A stretch of DNA of 64,000 bases from contig JAACJP010000013.1 in assembly GCA_013368375.1 (NCBI GenBank), positions 248,001 to 312,000 on the forward strand, written 5' to 3'. Positions 12,118 to 21,901 of this stretch are shown piece by piece. How positions within the stretch are numbered: position 1 is the first letter of the stretch; each line of letters starts with the position of its first letter. A program made the translations under genes and the position numbers. The notes under the pieces are model-generated. The model did not search any database, was not told where the DNA came from, and saw only the letters and a program-made list of their open reading frames with translations. Source of the stretch: Tricholomella constricta. Its lineage: Eukaryota > Basidiomycota > Agaricomycetes > Agaricales > Lyophyllaceae.

Positions 12118-14310
12118 TCACGCCTTGGGTAATCTTAGCTTCACAACCTCTGCCCCATTCAGTTCCAAAATTTCGCAGTCTGCAGCACTCCCATCCCCAA
12201 TCTGTGTCTCCACGCAAGCAAAGTCAATGGCCTATGGAACCAGTCATTCCATCAATCCATGATACTCGTAAGAGAAAAACTCACCTTGCCCAGGACAGTC
12301 ATGGGTTGGTCTTCAGTTGAGAGAAAGATGTCAATCATGGTATCCAGAATCGAAATGCGCCACTCACGCCAAATTGCAGTATCATAGACAATGCCCTGTG
12401 CGGTGCTGGCCACGAACGCTCTCAAGGTCTGGATATCTGGGCGATCGTCTGCCCCATTCTGCGCAACGACGACGAGATAGTTCAGACCCGGATCTTTCAC
12501 CCCTTCGCCAGAGCCTTGACCCATTGGAATAAATGCTTGGTTTGTGAAGGGATGGCGCTCTAACACCTTCAATTCCAAGAGACCCTCACTTGTGACATCC
12601 TGGCAGGGTTGACATCGATAAACTGAGATGCCGGATGTCGCTCCAGCATCGAGAGGGTACGAGGATTCAAGCTGCGAAAGCTTATGGAATTTCGTTGCAG
12701 AACCCGCATTGGCAGGCGTTATTCTCGTTCCTTTGGGAGCCGCAGTTAGGTCACCATACGCTTGGATGACTTTGCCAAAGGGTGCAAAGGCTTCTGGAGT
12801 GAGTGGGAGAACAGGAATGGCCTTAGCTACCGTCGATGAAGGAGCGACAGCTTCAACCACTGGTGGCGTTGAAGCACCTAAAGTTGATGGCGAAACCCCA
12901 CAATCACTCGCTGAAGCCAGGGCACTGTCTGTTCTGCGGCCCATGATCCTTATCCTCTGTAAACCACCATCGGGATATATCGTCAGCTTGACGTGGGTAA
13001 ACGCTTTTCCCTCCACATTCTCGAGTTGAAGATAATGCTGCCTATGTGGACCAAGTTTAGTCCTAGATAATATCAACGTCCAGTCTTCAGCTCGGTCCTG
13101 ATGAGTCTTCCAGTTGATGTTCGTGTCGCTGTATAATCCATATATCTCGCAGCTCTCTGGGAAGTTACCCTTGAAGTGCGCAGTGTCGATGTCCACGTGT
13201 TCCAAGAAACCGGCCACCCCGCTAAAGGTGTTCGATAAGATCCCGTCAGAAACTTTATCGGAGACGCGATCACTCACAGTTTGATGATAACCCAGTCCTT
13301 GTGGCCCTTGCCGCGACTTCGCTTTGTCTCCCACCCACCGCCCATATTTTTGCCCCTTCCTGGGAGAATCAGATTCGCGCCAACGCCAAAATGCTGATCG
13401 GAGGTGGAGTCTACGCGTCCGCCGGCGAAAACGTGGGCAAGGTCAAATATTTCGGACGCGTCGGAGGGGATAACAGGAGATACGTGTCCGTATACCCGGA
13501 AGCGCGCCTTGTAAGTGAAGCATGATAACATAAGTAGGGTCAACAGCCGTTGAGGTGATCCAGACGCACAATACCGCCATCAGGATACATGTTCAGTTTG
13601 ACATAGTTCAGAGCTTGGGACTCTGCGATCGTGAAGAGTTGTCGCGAGTTCGGTCCTATGTCGACCTTCGAGAGGACTTCGGCCCACTGCTGATAGTGAG
13701 CAACAGATGATGCAGATCGAATGCCTTCCACTCACTCGAGGGTCATTAGCTTGAGGCTTCTCAGATGGGGATCCATGCAGGACCTCGATGGAAACTTGTG
13801 GAGCCTCGTTCCCTGACCTTTAAATCAGTGAAACCGTGATTCTGATGGAACAAGGACTTGCCATTGAAGTGAGACGTGTCAACATCGAAGCCAGTGATTG
13901 TCCCAGTCGTCCCCAGCCTGATAATGCACCTGCGACGCATGTTGGATATAGAGTGATGGAGGAAAGCTGATACTCACCAGTCGTGTGCCGGGTTGTGTCG
14001 TCGGGTTTCCCATCCACTGTAAAGGGCACCGTTGGATCCAAACTGGCCTTTCATACTCGGAGCTGGCTATCTCAGAGTCAATAAACCTACATGGCGCATT
14101 ATACTCGCGAGGTATACCTCTTGGAGAAGTAAATGAAATGCTTCCGCGAAGAACTCATCTGAGACAGAAACGATCTGGCCTCCTAAAGCTTCACTGGAAA
14201 GCTCTGCATACCATCGTGTCTTTTCCAATGCGAGGTATATGGGGCAACTTACCAGTGGTCGCAGCAAACGTCTCTGCGAATTTTTCCAAAGGAACAGGCT
14301 GGTAAGTCAT
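12118..14310 (-). CDS. DAL2-DAL3: Fused allantoicase / ureidoglycolate lyase
   Basis: Purine-nitrogen catabolism: allantoicase cleaves allantoate to ureidoglycolate and urea, and ureidoglycolate lyase splits ureidoglycolate to glyoxylate and urea. The N-terminus [20 protein letters not shown] leads to two allantoicase repeats, recognised by DTSHFNG and [17 protein letters not shown] and by the paired [13 protein letters not shown] and [17 protein letters not shown] Ser/Ala/Pro-rich linker then joins a ureidoglycolate lyase domain: [52 protein letters not shown] and [13 protein letters not shown]. The frame runs open across the linker in one exon (12252-13334), so the fusion does not depend on a splice guess. 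Related fused genes are known in Cryptococcus. Confidence 0.9.
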
Positions 14311-14313
14311 GGC

Positions 14314-14319
14314 GATAAG
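14314..14319 (+). promoter_or_regulatory. GATAAG core just upstream of the allantoicase fusion
   Basis: GATAAG sits a few bases upstream of the fusion gene's start codon, and an inverse copy (CTTATC) lies at 14670-14675. Fungal GATA factors (AreA/Gat1 type) activate nitrogen-catabolic genes through this core. The motif is short and expected by chance every few kilobases, so the assignment rests mainly on the gene's role. Confidence 0.3.
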
Positions 14320-14895
14320 GCAGACGTTCAGAAAACAGGGGCTATTTAAAGCAGTCCGGACCGATCCTCACGTGGCGGTGACGATAGCGAATCTGCTTCC
14401 ATTACTTGTTCTGCTCCGAGCCTCAGGCCTGAGGCTCGGACAGGGCTCATGCCTCATGCCAGGGTCTACGGCGTGGACCTTCAATGTTAAACATAATTAG
14501 TCCTGCAGGAATATATTACTTCCCCTCGACAGGTGGAAAGAAGGAAGGGAACGGACAAGCTCCGGCCGAGTGCTTGACGTCAGTCTTCACGCTAAGGAGG
14601 AACAGAGGAGCAATGAAAAATGTGCTCGATCCGCTTCTCCTATAATGATGAATGTGCGCTACAGTGATACTTATCGATCGTGCTATTGGTCCTTTTACTA
14701 GAAATGGGAGAACCCCACAGAAACGGATCTAGCTCATGAGCTTCGGCACCTTGAGGAACTGCCGACACGATCCGGCACGAGTCTGGGCCAGCCAAGGAAA
14801 TGAATTGAAATAACGAGTCATCGGACGCTGAGGTCATGGACCTGCTTCATGAAATGGAGAATAAAACCCAAAACTCTGATCATGTAGGATCTGGT
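14320..14895. other. Upstream region of the allantoicase fusion, no gene seen
   Basis: About 580 bases upstream of the allantoicase fusion and downstream of the F-box-like remnant. It includes a near-palindromic stretch around 14420-14445 (gcctcaggcctgaggc). Short open frames have no recognisable content. Confidence 0.4.
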
Positions 14896-16060
14896 TCAGC
14901 CCTTCTTGTCTGAATTTCCAGATGGCTGAGAACACACCAAACATGTACTTCTCAGGAAAGCAGTCCCACTCCTACCATCGAATCTCAACCTCGATTTGAC
15001 GAAATCCAACAGCCCTGCCGCATCGATGCCCATCATATATCCCCGGATCTCCAGGACTTCAAGCCTGGGCAGAAGGATGTATGGCTTGTGCCTCTTAGCT
15101 TGGAGACAGTCTGCATAAGCCACGACGTATGTATACGACCAGGTCCTTGATTCTAAAGTCTGGCGTTGGAACAAGTAAGCGGAGTGTGGACCGTGTAGAC
15201 ATTCTGTGCGTATGATCGAGGACCCTGAAGCGCGCGTCCGAGCCGTGGAGGTGGTCTAGCTGGGCTTGAGGCCAATACTCCATATGCTCAGAGCACTTTT
15301 CGTTGAAAAAGAGCGCTTCATATGCGAGAATGACCGTATAATCCAGGAACAGGGCCGAATCCCTGCCTTCCGCATCAAGTTCCAGCAGTGGCACACTTCT
15401 AGCACGCGGAGGGTCTTGTGAACGAGTGGTGCGGCCGGACCAAGCAATGTACTTAGAACGCTCAGAGCCTTAGGAACAGACAGAAAATCGACTCTAAGGT
15501 ATCTTATAGTTGTTGCCATGTAATTGTGGGATCCCTCCAGAAATGGTCGGGTGGGGAAGACACCGCGAGCTTTAGGACCGAACACTCAAAAATTCGAAAG
15601 GGAATCTCCTCGTCAGGCACACTGCTTCGATAGCAAGCGTTCATGTAAAAAAGCTCCAGGAGCGCGCGCGGGTATTCATGGTGGGGGATTAGGGCCTCGC
15701 GAGGTCAATTTAACATCGGAAAGCGTGTTCAGTGAGAAGGTTTAGAACCTTTACAAGTTGCTGTTGGCTTTGATAAGATTCGTGGTGGATATGGGTAAGG
15801 ACTTTTATGAGAGCCATAGTGATATTAGATGAATCTTGTCCCGCAGGAAACGAAGTTGTGGAGTGACCACCAGAGACGCGGCGTCAAAGTTGCGAGCGCT
15901 CTCTGAGCTACAGATGCGATCCGGCGGAACAGCGGAGCCGTGGCGTAGGAGTTCGAACCATCGCTGTATACAGTGATACGTTTACAATGAGATTTAGGCA
16001 GAGACTGCAAAAAAATTCGTTCCGATATATCAAAAGGTAGCAGCGTCAGTGAGGAGAGCG
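14896..16060 (-). pseudogene. Decayed F-box/LRR-like gene
   Basis: Reading the minus strand, pieces of an agaricomycete F-box-type protein appear in successive frames. An opening like LTLLPFDISERIFLQSLP resembles an F-box. A middle has TIRYLRVDFLSVPKALSVL and then PLLELDAEGRDSALFLDYT, and the end, LLPRLEVLEIRGYMMGID, is like the terminal repeat of that family. The pieces are separated by stops, and the frame changes near 15390 where no good intron is visible. I read this as a pseudogene. It could instead be a real gene with unusual introns. No function is claimed. Confidence 0.4.
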
Positions 16061-16413
16061 CCGGGCCATGCTTATCAACGACTTCCGCGATAATGATCGT
16101 TAGGACGTGTAATCGGCGTTTCGACCTTTTTGGCGGGCCGCGGCGTCAGAGCGTCCACCATCAGCGGATTAATCGACAAAGTTGCCGTGACGGTAGATAG
16201 ATAGATATTTGTGGAAACAGTCGAGATTAAAAAAGCTGGAAACGAATCAGCTCCGTAAACACTAGGATATGAGGGCGGGTAGGATTTATAATTAGGGAAT
16301 AAGATAAATGAGCAGGGTTGGGACAATGTGTGGGTTGTCAATAAATAGCTCCTAGTGAGATAAAAGTCTCTCCGCCCTGATAGCACCGCGGCGAGATGAA
16401 GAGCAGCTGGCAC
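16061..16413. other. Spacer with no supported gene
   Basis: About 350 AT-rich bases between the F-box-like remnant and the plus-strand coding fragment at 16414-16724. Open frames here have no recognisable content. Confidence 0.35.
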
Positions 16414-16724
16414 CGAAGCTATAAAATGACGTCGGACGATTCGTCGCTTCCGGTAACTCTGGCGTGATAGTCATCGACGCTGACAAGTCGGACAAAAATG
16501 ATGGTATGTACCGGGAACTGCGGCAATACATACTTGACAATGATAGAATAGCGATTTGGTGACCTGCAGACTGCCGTGGCATCCTCGCAAAGTTGGCATC
16601 AGGAGTGCACGATGTTGTGTTTTTGAAAATTGACGCCGTCACAAATGCGCGAGAACTGTCCGTTCTTTACCCCATGGATCTGACCAGATCTCTGTATCAC
16701 GCATGTGAGCATCAAGGCGCATGA
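16414..16724 (+). pseudogene. Spliced coding fragment, thioredoxin-fold-like
   Basis: A plus-strand frame with SGNSGVIVIDADKSDKND ends at a strong donor (GTATGT at 16504). A 66-nt intron ends CTGCAG at 16569, and the phase-matched exon continues LAKLASGVHDVVFLKIDA, then NARELSVLYP, to TGA at 16722-16724. The second part resembles the beta-3/alpha-3 region of thioredoxins (FLKxDvden..ela..y.v). There is no CxxC active site and no ATG in frame upstream. It overlaps the 3' end of the HemK gene on the opposite strand. It is either a remnant or part of a longer gene whose first exon I cannot place. Confidence 0.25.
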
Positions 16725-17523
16725 TTCGTTCGACGGCCTGAGCTTGCCCGTGGCCAACCTCGAGTGCTACGATGGCACCGGGACGAAGAAAATGTTTCCG
16801 GCGAACTAAACGTGCGATGGCATGGTAAAAGTCAAGCCCGGTCGGGCCGCCAAAAAGGGCCTTGGGATCTTCGTAAGCGGTTACGGAGCGGGGCAACTGT
16901 AGGTACTCATCCCAAGGTATGTAAGGGGGATTGGAGGTGATGATGTCGTATGGCAAATTGATCTTGGCGTCATCCGGGAAAGAAGGGGAAAGGAAGTTGC
17001 CAAGGGAGACAGTAAAGGTATTTTTCGAGGTGCTTTCGGGGGGTATGGCGCACAGAGTGGCGTTGTCTGTGGCTAGTTGAAGGGCATGGGTAGAAATGTC
17101 GACGCCATGGGCTCGAAGACTGCCTTGGGGAAGGAGATGGCAGAGGAGGAGGGGAATGCAGCCCGAGCCGGTGCCAAGGTCCAAGAGGGACTTGGGTTGA
17201 GCAGAAGAAGCTGAGAGGCGGTCTGCAAGCTTGATTACCCAGTGCTCAGTTTCAGGACGCGGAATGAGGACAGGGGGGCGTGTGAGGAGATTGAGCGGAC
17301 CAAATGGCTGAGAACCTGGAATGGAGGTGAGGAGATTTGGAGATTTGGACAGGACAAGTGACTCGCCCAGAATGTATTGGAGTGGTTCACCACGGGACCT
17401 ACGCGTGACCATGTCAGTGAGATGTTGGAGCTTGGGGGACTGCTGGATCATCCATTTGAATTCGAGGGATGCCTGCGCTGGGCCAAGGCTTGCGGCGAGC
17501 GTGGCGAACAGCTTGGACGCCAT
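16639..17523 (-). CDS. MTQ1: HemK/PrmC-type protein glutamine methyltransferase
   Basis: Single-exon, 294-residue SAM-dependent enzyme of the HemK family, which methylates the GGQ glutamine of release factors. In fungi the mitochondrial-type member is Mtq1. Motifs are RRSRGEPLQYILGE and VLIPRPETEHWV (substrate side), LDLGTGSGCIPLLL (SAM motif I) and the catalytic TSNPPYIPWDE. ALEVGHGQAQAV follows, and the C-terminus ends RTVLAHL. An insertion of about 20 residues lies between the ILGE and VLIPRPETE motifs. The start is the ATG at 17523 (MASKLFATLAASLG); the frame stays open further upstream but with no earlier ATG. Mtq1 rather than Mtq2 identity is inferred from length and the N-terminal helical domain. 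Confidence 0.85.
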   Translation of the reverse strand: MASKLFATLAASLGPAQASLEFKWMIQQSPKLQHLTDMVTRRSRGEPLQYILGESLVLSKSPNLLTSIPGSQPFGPLNLLTRPPVLIPRPETEHWVIKLADRLSASSAQPKSLLDLGTGSGCIPLLLCHLLPQGSLRAHGVDISTHALQLATDNATLCAIPPESTSKNTFTVSLGNFLSPSFPDDAKINLPYDIITSNPPYIPWDEYLQLPRSVTAYEDPKALFGGPTGLDFYHAIARLVRRKHFLRPGAIVALEVGHGQAQAVERIMRLDAHMRDTEIWSDPWGKERTVLAHL

Positions 17524-17720
17524 GGCTCGTGCCGGCGTGCTCAGCGAACTGGACTCGGCGGGATCGGCGGGACTTGCGGATGTGCCGCCGGTGATCGCCG
17601 ACCCCGATCTGGCAACCACTGCCGGGTAAACTAACCTGATAAACCAATAAAAATGCCAGATTAAATCAGGTGGCAGACCCCTTGCTTTGTCGCCGCGACG
17701 AGCAACCTACGACGCACACC

Positions 17721-19779
17721 ATGTCCGCTGTTTACGCTCCTCTCCCCCCCATCTCCCCCGCCTTCGTCAACCCTGCCCACATGAACGCCGCCGCCGGTCC
17801 TTCTGCAACAAAGAAAAAGCCCCCGCCCTATCCCAAGCGCAAGCGTACCGACACCCCAGAGGAATCCGGCACTGAGTCTGCCCCCCAGCCTCGCAGGCCC
17901 AGAGACGGGCCAAAGAAAAAGAAGGCCAACCGCGCCTGTTTTCATTGCCAGAAGGCCCACCTCACTTGCGATGACTGTACGTGTTGTGCCTGAATTTTCT
18001 CCCCATCATCATTCATTTCTTCTTCATTATCAGCCCGACCGTGTCAGCGTTGCACGAAACGTGGTATCGCCAGCAGCTGCACAGAGGGCCATCGTAAGAA
18101 GGCAAAGTATCTGCTTGACGAAGACGAGCTCGGTACGCAACCCCGCAACCGCTGTGGCACCTCGTCATGATGACTGATCACGTGTACATCAGAACAACTA
18201 AAACGAAGCAAGTCTTCTGCGCCCGAAGGCAGTCAAGAACCGCCTACCACGACTACAATCACACCATGTGCGTATCATATCATGTCTTTGCCCTTAATCA
18301 CTGTCACCAACTTGTCTGTCACCGTAGCCGAACCCTACCCCCAGAACGATGCCCTCTTGACATCCTCCTTTGATCCTGGCTTTACTTTTGGTTCAGAGGC
18401 AGCCAATCTCGAGTACTCTATTCTTTCTGCAATCCTGGGCAACCCAAGTCCGGAGTCTGTGGCTTCTCCTCCATCACCGGATCCCGCCCAGACTTCATAT
18501 TCCTCCTGGCCAACCGAGACCATCGATTACACCACATCACCCAGTTTAGCCACCATTCCTTCTTCTTACACCGCGCCATATGGCGATTCAGCACAATCCT
18601 CCGAAAATGCACTCACCACGTCTCCATCAAATCCCGCACATTATCTAACATATCCATACTCGGCTCAGCAGCCGCAACCAAGATCCGACGAGATCAATGA
18701 TGCCGTCGACTTTCCACAGTTTCAGGAGCCTCAACCCCAGCAGCCGCTACATCCACTTCAGCCTCGATATCCGCTCGACTCGCGCCCACGCTCTCCGCCG
18801 GGCTCGGTGTTCTTGCACAACCCTGACATCTCCTCGGAAAATCTTGGGAACAATGTTGGCGATGCCACTACAGGGGCGGAGACTGGTGGCTCCCAGTTGC
18901 AGAGCATCCACGACCGTGTGACGAAACCTTACGACTACACGGAGGGCTACCACTTTCTCATGAAACACCTGCCCAGTCGGTACGTGTGTCGAGCATGTGT
19001 TATGTGCGAAAATGAGTGCCTCTGGCGCTCAGGCTCTAATCTTTTCCTTGTTTTAATCGCATGGCCTCGCACTCCTTCGCTTGAATGTCGCTTCTCATAT
19101 CTGCTCTCTCGTCGTTGCGATATTCTTGTAAAGATTTGAGAAGAACGATATCTTGCGAATTGTACGTGCGCTGGCCATCTTTAGGCCGTCGCTCATAGCA
19201 CTACAAATGCCTCTGTCTCTGGATGACGAGGTATTTGTCGAAAAGTGCTTCCAGAGGTCGTTGCTGGTGTGTTTGTGCCTGCCTTGGACCCTGACCGTCC
19301 TCACTTAAATTGGCCAATTAGGAACTAGAGAAGTTGATGTCTTTCAGCGGTACACCGACCGTCGTCTGGCGACGAACCGGCGAGATCTGTCTTGTCGCTC
19401 CCGAATTCTGCATGCTGACAGAATGGCCCATGGAGGACCTCATGGGCGGTAAAAAGTATATTTATGAGGTGCAGTGCAGTCGTTAATGAAATATATTTCT
19501 TCCCTGACTGTCAGCTTCTATAGTTGTTTGAAAACCAGTCGGTAGTCGAGTATTGGGAGAACTTTGCCGCACATGCGTTTGAAAACACAACACAATCGGT
19601 ATATTCCCATTGTGTGCTCCTGAAGCCTTCTGGAGCTCCGGTACCCGCCACGTTCTGCTTCTCAATACGAAGGGACTTGTTTGATCTTCCCAGTATTGTC
19701 ATTGGTGCGTATTTCGAGCCACTTGTTCATTTTGGCTTCTGATGAGGCTGTGTCAGGCCAATGGCTTCCTCTCTTATAG
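17721..19779 (+). CDS. ERT1: Zn2Cys6-PAS regulator of gluconeogenesis, ERT1/AcuK type
   Basis: DNA-binding regulator of the ERT1/AcuK/RDS2 family, which activates gluconeogenic genes on non-fermentable carbon. The zinc cluster is built over an intron (17977-18033): ACFHCQKAHLTCDDS joins RPCQRCTKRGIASSC, with all six Cys present, followed by the basic HRKKAKYLLD. A long Ser/Pro/Gln-rich region precedes the PAS-like domain: TVVWRRTGEICLVAPEFCML, KKYIYELFENQSVVEYWENF, AFENTTQSVYSHC and TFCFSIRRDLFDLPSIVIG. The last intron joins to QWLPLL and TAG at 19777-19779, the family's usual ending. It is divergent from the HemK gene with about 200 bp between starts. Confidence 0.9.
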
Positions 19780-20252
19780 CATGCACTTTAATCATCGTAT
19801 TTATTGCCACAGCTTCCCTAACTGCCGCGCGGCCCCTGCCCGACGTTTGCGAGCCACCCACATCCACCCATCGATCCACCCACCTGCCGCTTTCTCTCTC
19901 TCTCTCTCGTCGAACCAATCTTTGCTGTGCTCTCGTGTTTTTCATTGCTCCATAACTAATTCCAGGATGTACAAACTGTACTAAACATAAATATTTCTCC
20001 CAACAGCTTTTCATCCTTACCATCCATTAACTATCTATCCCAGGTGGTTCTGCATACCGTTCCACTTTCCAAAGGCACAGATACAAGCCTTTATTTCTCT
20101 AACTTGGATACACGCTTTTGTTTTCTCAGGAATACCAGATTGAATATAAAAATCGAATCCGGTTTTTAAGTATGAGTCTACGATCTAAATACAACACACG
20201 AACAAACTCCTGAAATGACCGCCGACCTTCCCATTCCATTCTCATCCGCCGT
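19780..20252. other. Convergent 3' intergenic region with CT microsatellite
   Basis: About 470 bases lie between the ERT1 and PRA1 stops. A CT microsatellite sits at about 19893-19908. The rest is AT-rich and looks like two 3' UTRs; no gene is supported. Confidence 0.45.
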
Positions 20253-21069
20253 TTACACCGCGTTTTCTTGAATGGTCGCGTAGTCACTCTCGATGCCCGG
20301 CTCCAGCAGGCATGCATGACCGAGGATGAGGAAGCCCGAGGCGCCGACGAGCCAGAAGAAGGTGCCGATTGGCGAGGATATCCAGAGAAGCGGGATGCCG
20401 ATGACGAACAGGCCGGTGTATAGATGTTTCTGCGTGATAGTGTGTTCGCCGAATTGCGTCGCATCGGGTGCTGTGAGATGGAAACGGAAAAAAAGGCATG
20501 AAAGACTTGCGGGTCAGTGCCGCGCGGAAGCGGAGGGAAATAAACACGGGTGCGCACCGAATTTGTTGATTGCGGCGAAGCCAAAGACGAGAAAGGCGAG
20601 AGAGATGAGAAGAAGATAGTTCGTTATGCTATAGAGGTGGACACGTTTAATGGGCTATGCCGGGATGGAACATTGGAATTCGTCACGCACATGGCGTACA
20701 CCGCGAGAACGGCGATTATTAGACCGTAGTTTCCTATCAGCGCGACATGAGTTTGCATTGAGGGCGTTTCGATGCACGGCGGCTTCTTACCTGAGAAGTA
20801 GCGGGTGTTGTAGGATATGCGCTGGAAGGTCCTCCGGCTTCAATCAGCATGTTCATTCAAGCTAGGCGCAAGCACTGACCGACGTTGCCTGGTTCAAGTC
20901 TGCTGGCCGCGAGACGCGCTGGTAGTCAAAGAACTCGACCGGCGAGCGAATTCCAGAGAACTTGGTCTCCTGCAGGCGCAATTTTTAACACGGGACCTGT
21001 ATATCCGGAGCGGGAAAGACTGACTCTCAGAGACTTGAAAATGTCGTTGGCTCGTACGAGGTAATCCAT
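20253..21069 (-). CDS. YIP3: PRA1-family (prenylated Rab acceptor) membrane protein
   Basis: Small ER/Golgi membrane protein of the PRA1/Yip3 family that binds prenylated Rab GTPases and helps vesicle traffic. The start MDYLVRANDIFKSLR splices into ETKFSGIRSPVEFFDYQRVS and RISYNTRYFSGNYGLI, the family signature. Two hydrophobic hairpins follow (IIAVLAVYAIITNYLLLISL and LYTGLFVIGIPLLWISS), and the short tail ends IQENAV. Five or so exons are visible on the minus strand. It is divergent from a small plus-strand gene at 21289. The exact fungal orthologue name is inferred from the family. Confidence 0.85.
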
Positions 21070-21288
21070 GGCTTTGAGCTTGGAGGTAGGGCTAGAGACG
21101 GGTCGAGAGCAAGATGTGCGTGGTCGTGGTAGCGGCGTTGGCGGTGGCTGATATGCAATTCCTTTTCGTGCGCAGCCGCAGCTGCTTTGTTCGTCCTTTG
21201 TTTGTACTTACATCCTCTCTCCGCTACTACGGACTGCGCTGCTAGCAGACAGCCTCTCATGATTCGACGCACGCCAACGCTGATCCCC

Positions 21289-21563
21289 ATGGGTGATTTC
21301 GACGTCCAAGACGTCCGCGACTTGCTTGCGAAACAAAAGGCCGAAGCGGCTCAGCAACAACAGCTCATGACCAAAATCAAGCGCATTGCTCAGAACCCGA
21401 ATATGGAGAAGGAGGACTGGGAGGTCATGGAGCAGCTAAAGGCTGCAGCTGCACGACAAGAGAAGGCGAGGCGGTTAGGTCTCCAGCCTGGTACGGCTCT
21501 CCTCGCATTCATACCCTGACCTTCCTCACTGAATGATGACCAGAGTCATCGAAATCTTCTTAG
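21289..21563 (+). CDS. Small charged helical protein, 73 residues
   Basis: Two exons: 21289-21490 and 21544-21563, joined by a 53-nt GT-AG intron that ends the protein PESSKSS. The start gives MGDFDVQDVRDLLAKQK; an in-frame ATG 30 bases upstream (21259) is possible. The protein is rich in Gln, Glu, Lys and Ala, with a predicted long amphipathic helix (AEAAQQQQLMTKIKRIA, MEQLKAAAARQEKARRLG). There is no signal peptide or membrane segment. I do not recognise the family. The clean splice and its divergent position about 220 bp from PRA1 argue for a real gene. Confidence 0.55.
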
Positions 21564-21901
21564 AAGACTGTATCATGTTGGAACTTCATGCTTGACTCGG
21601 CTACTCGCCATACGACTTAGGTGGCACAATGCATCGCGTTCGCTTCCTTGCCAACCTATCCCTCGGAGGTACCCCACACGCGTTCGGACCTCTGACACAT
21701 CGACACTTCACAAACTCTTTGCGCCGCCGCTCATCAGGAAGGAGTTGTGATACTCGTATGATATCCAGAGTTCATGGTATTATTGAACTATGAACTTACT
21801 TAACCCGAGGAAATATCCAGAGATGATTGGAAAAACAGCTCCTTCAAGAACACTCGAGATTACAAAAAAGTGCGGATATGATAATGATTATGCCCTACCC
21901 T
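21564..21901. other. Convergent 3' intergenic region
   Basis: About 340 bases lie between the small 73-residue gene and the PEX5 stop. No open frame or repeat worth naming is seen. Confidence 0.45.

Noticed and set aside
16075..16413. 112-codon minus-strand frame
   Set aside because: Low-complexity, no homology recognised; it lies next to the F-box-like remnant without a splice link.
17524..17619. N-terminal extension of HemK to 17619
   Set aside because: The frame is open but begins with GTG; the first ATG (17523) matches the expected family start.
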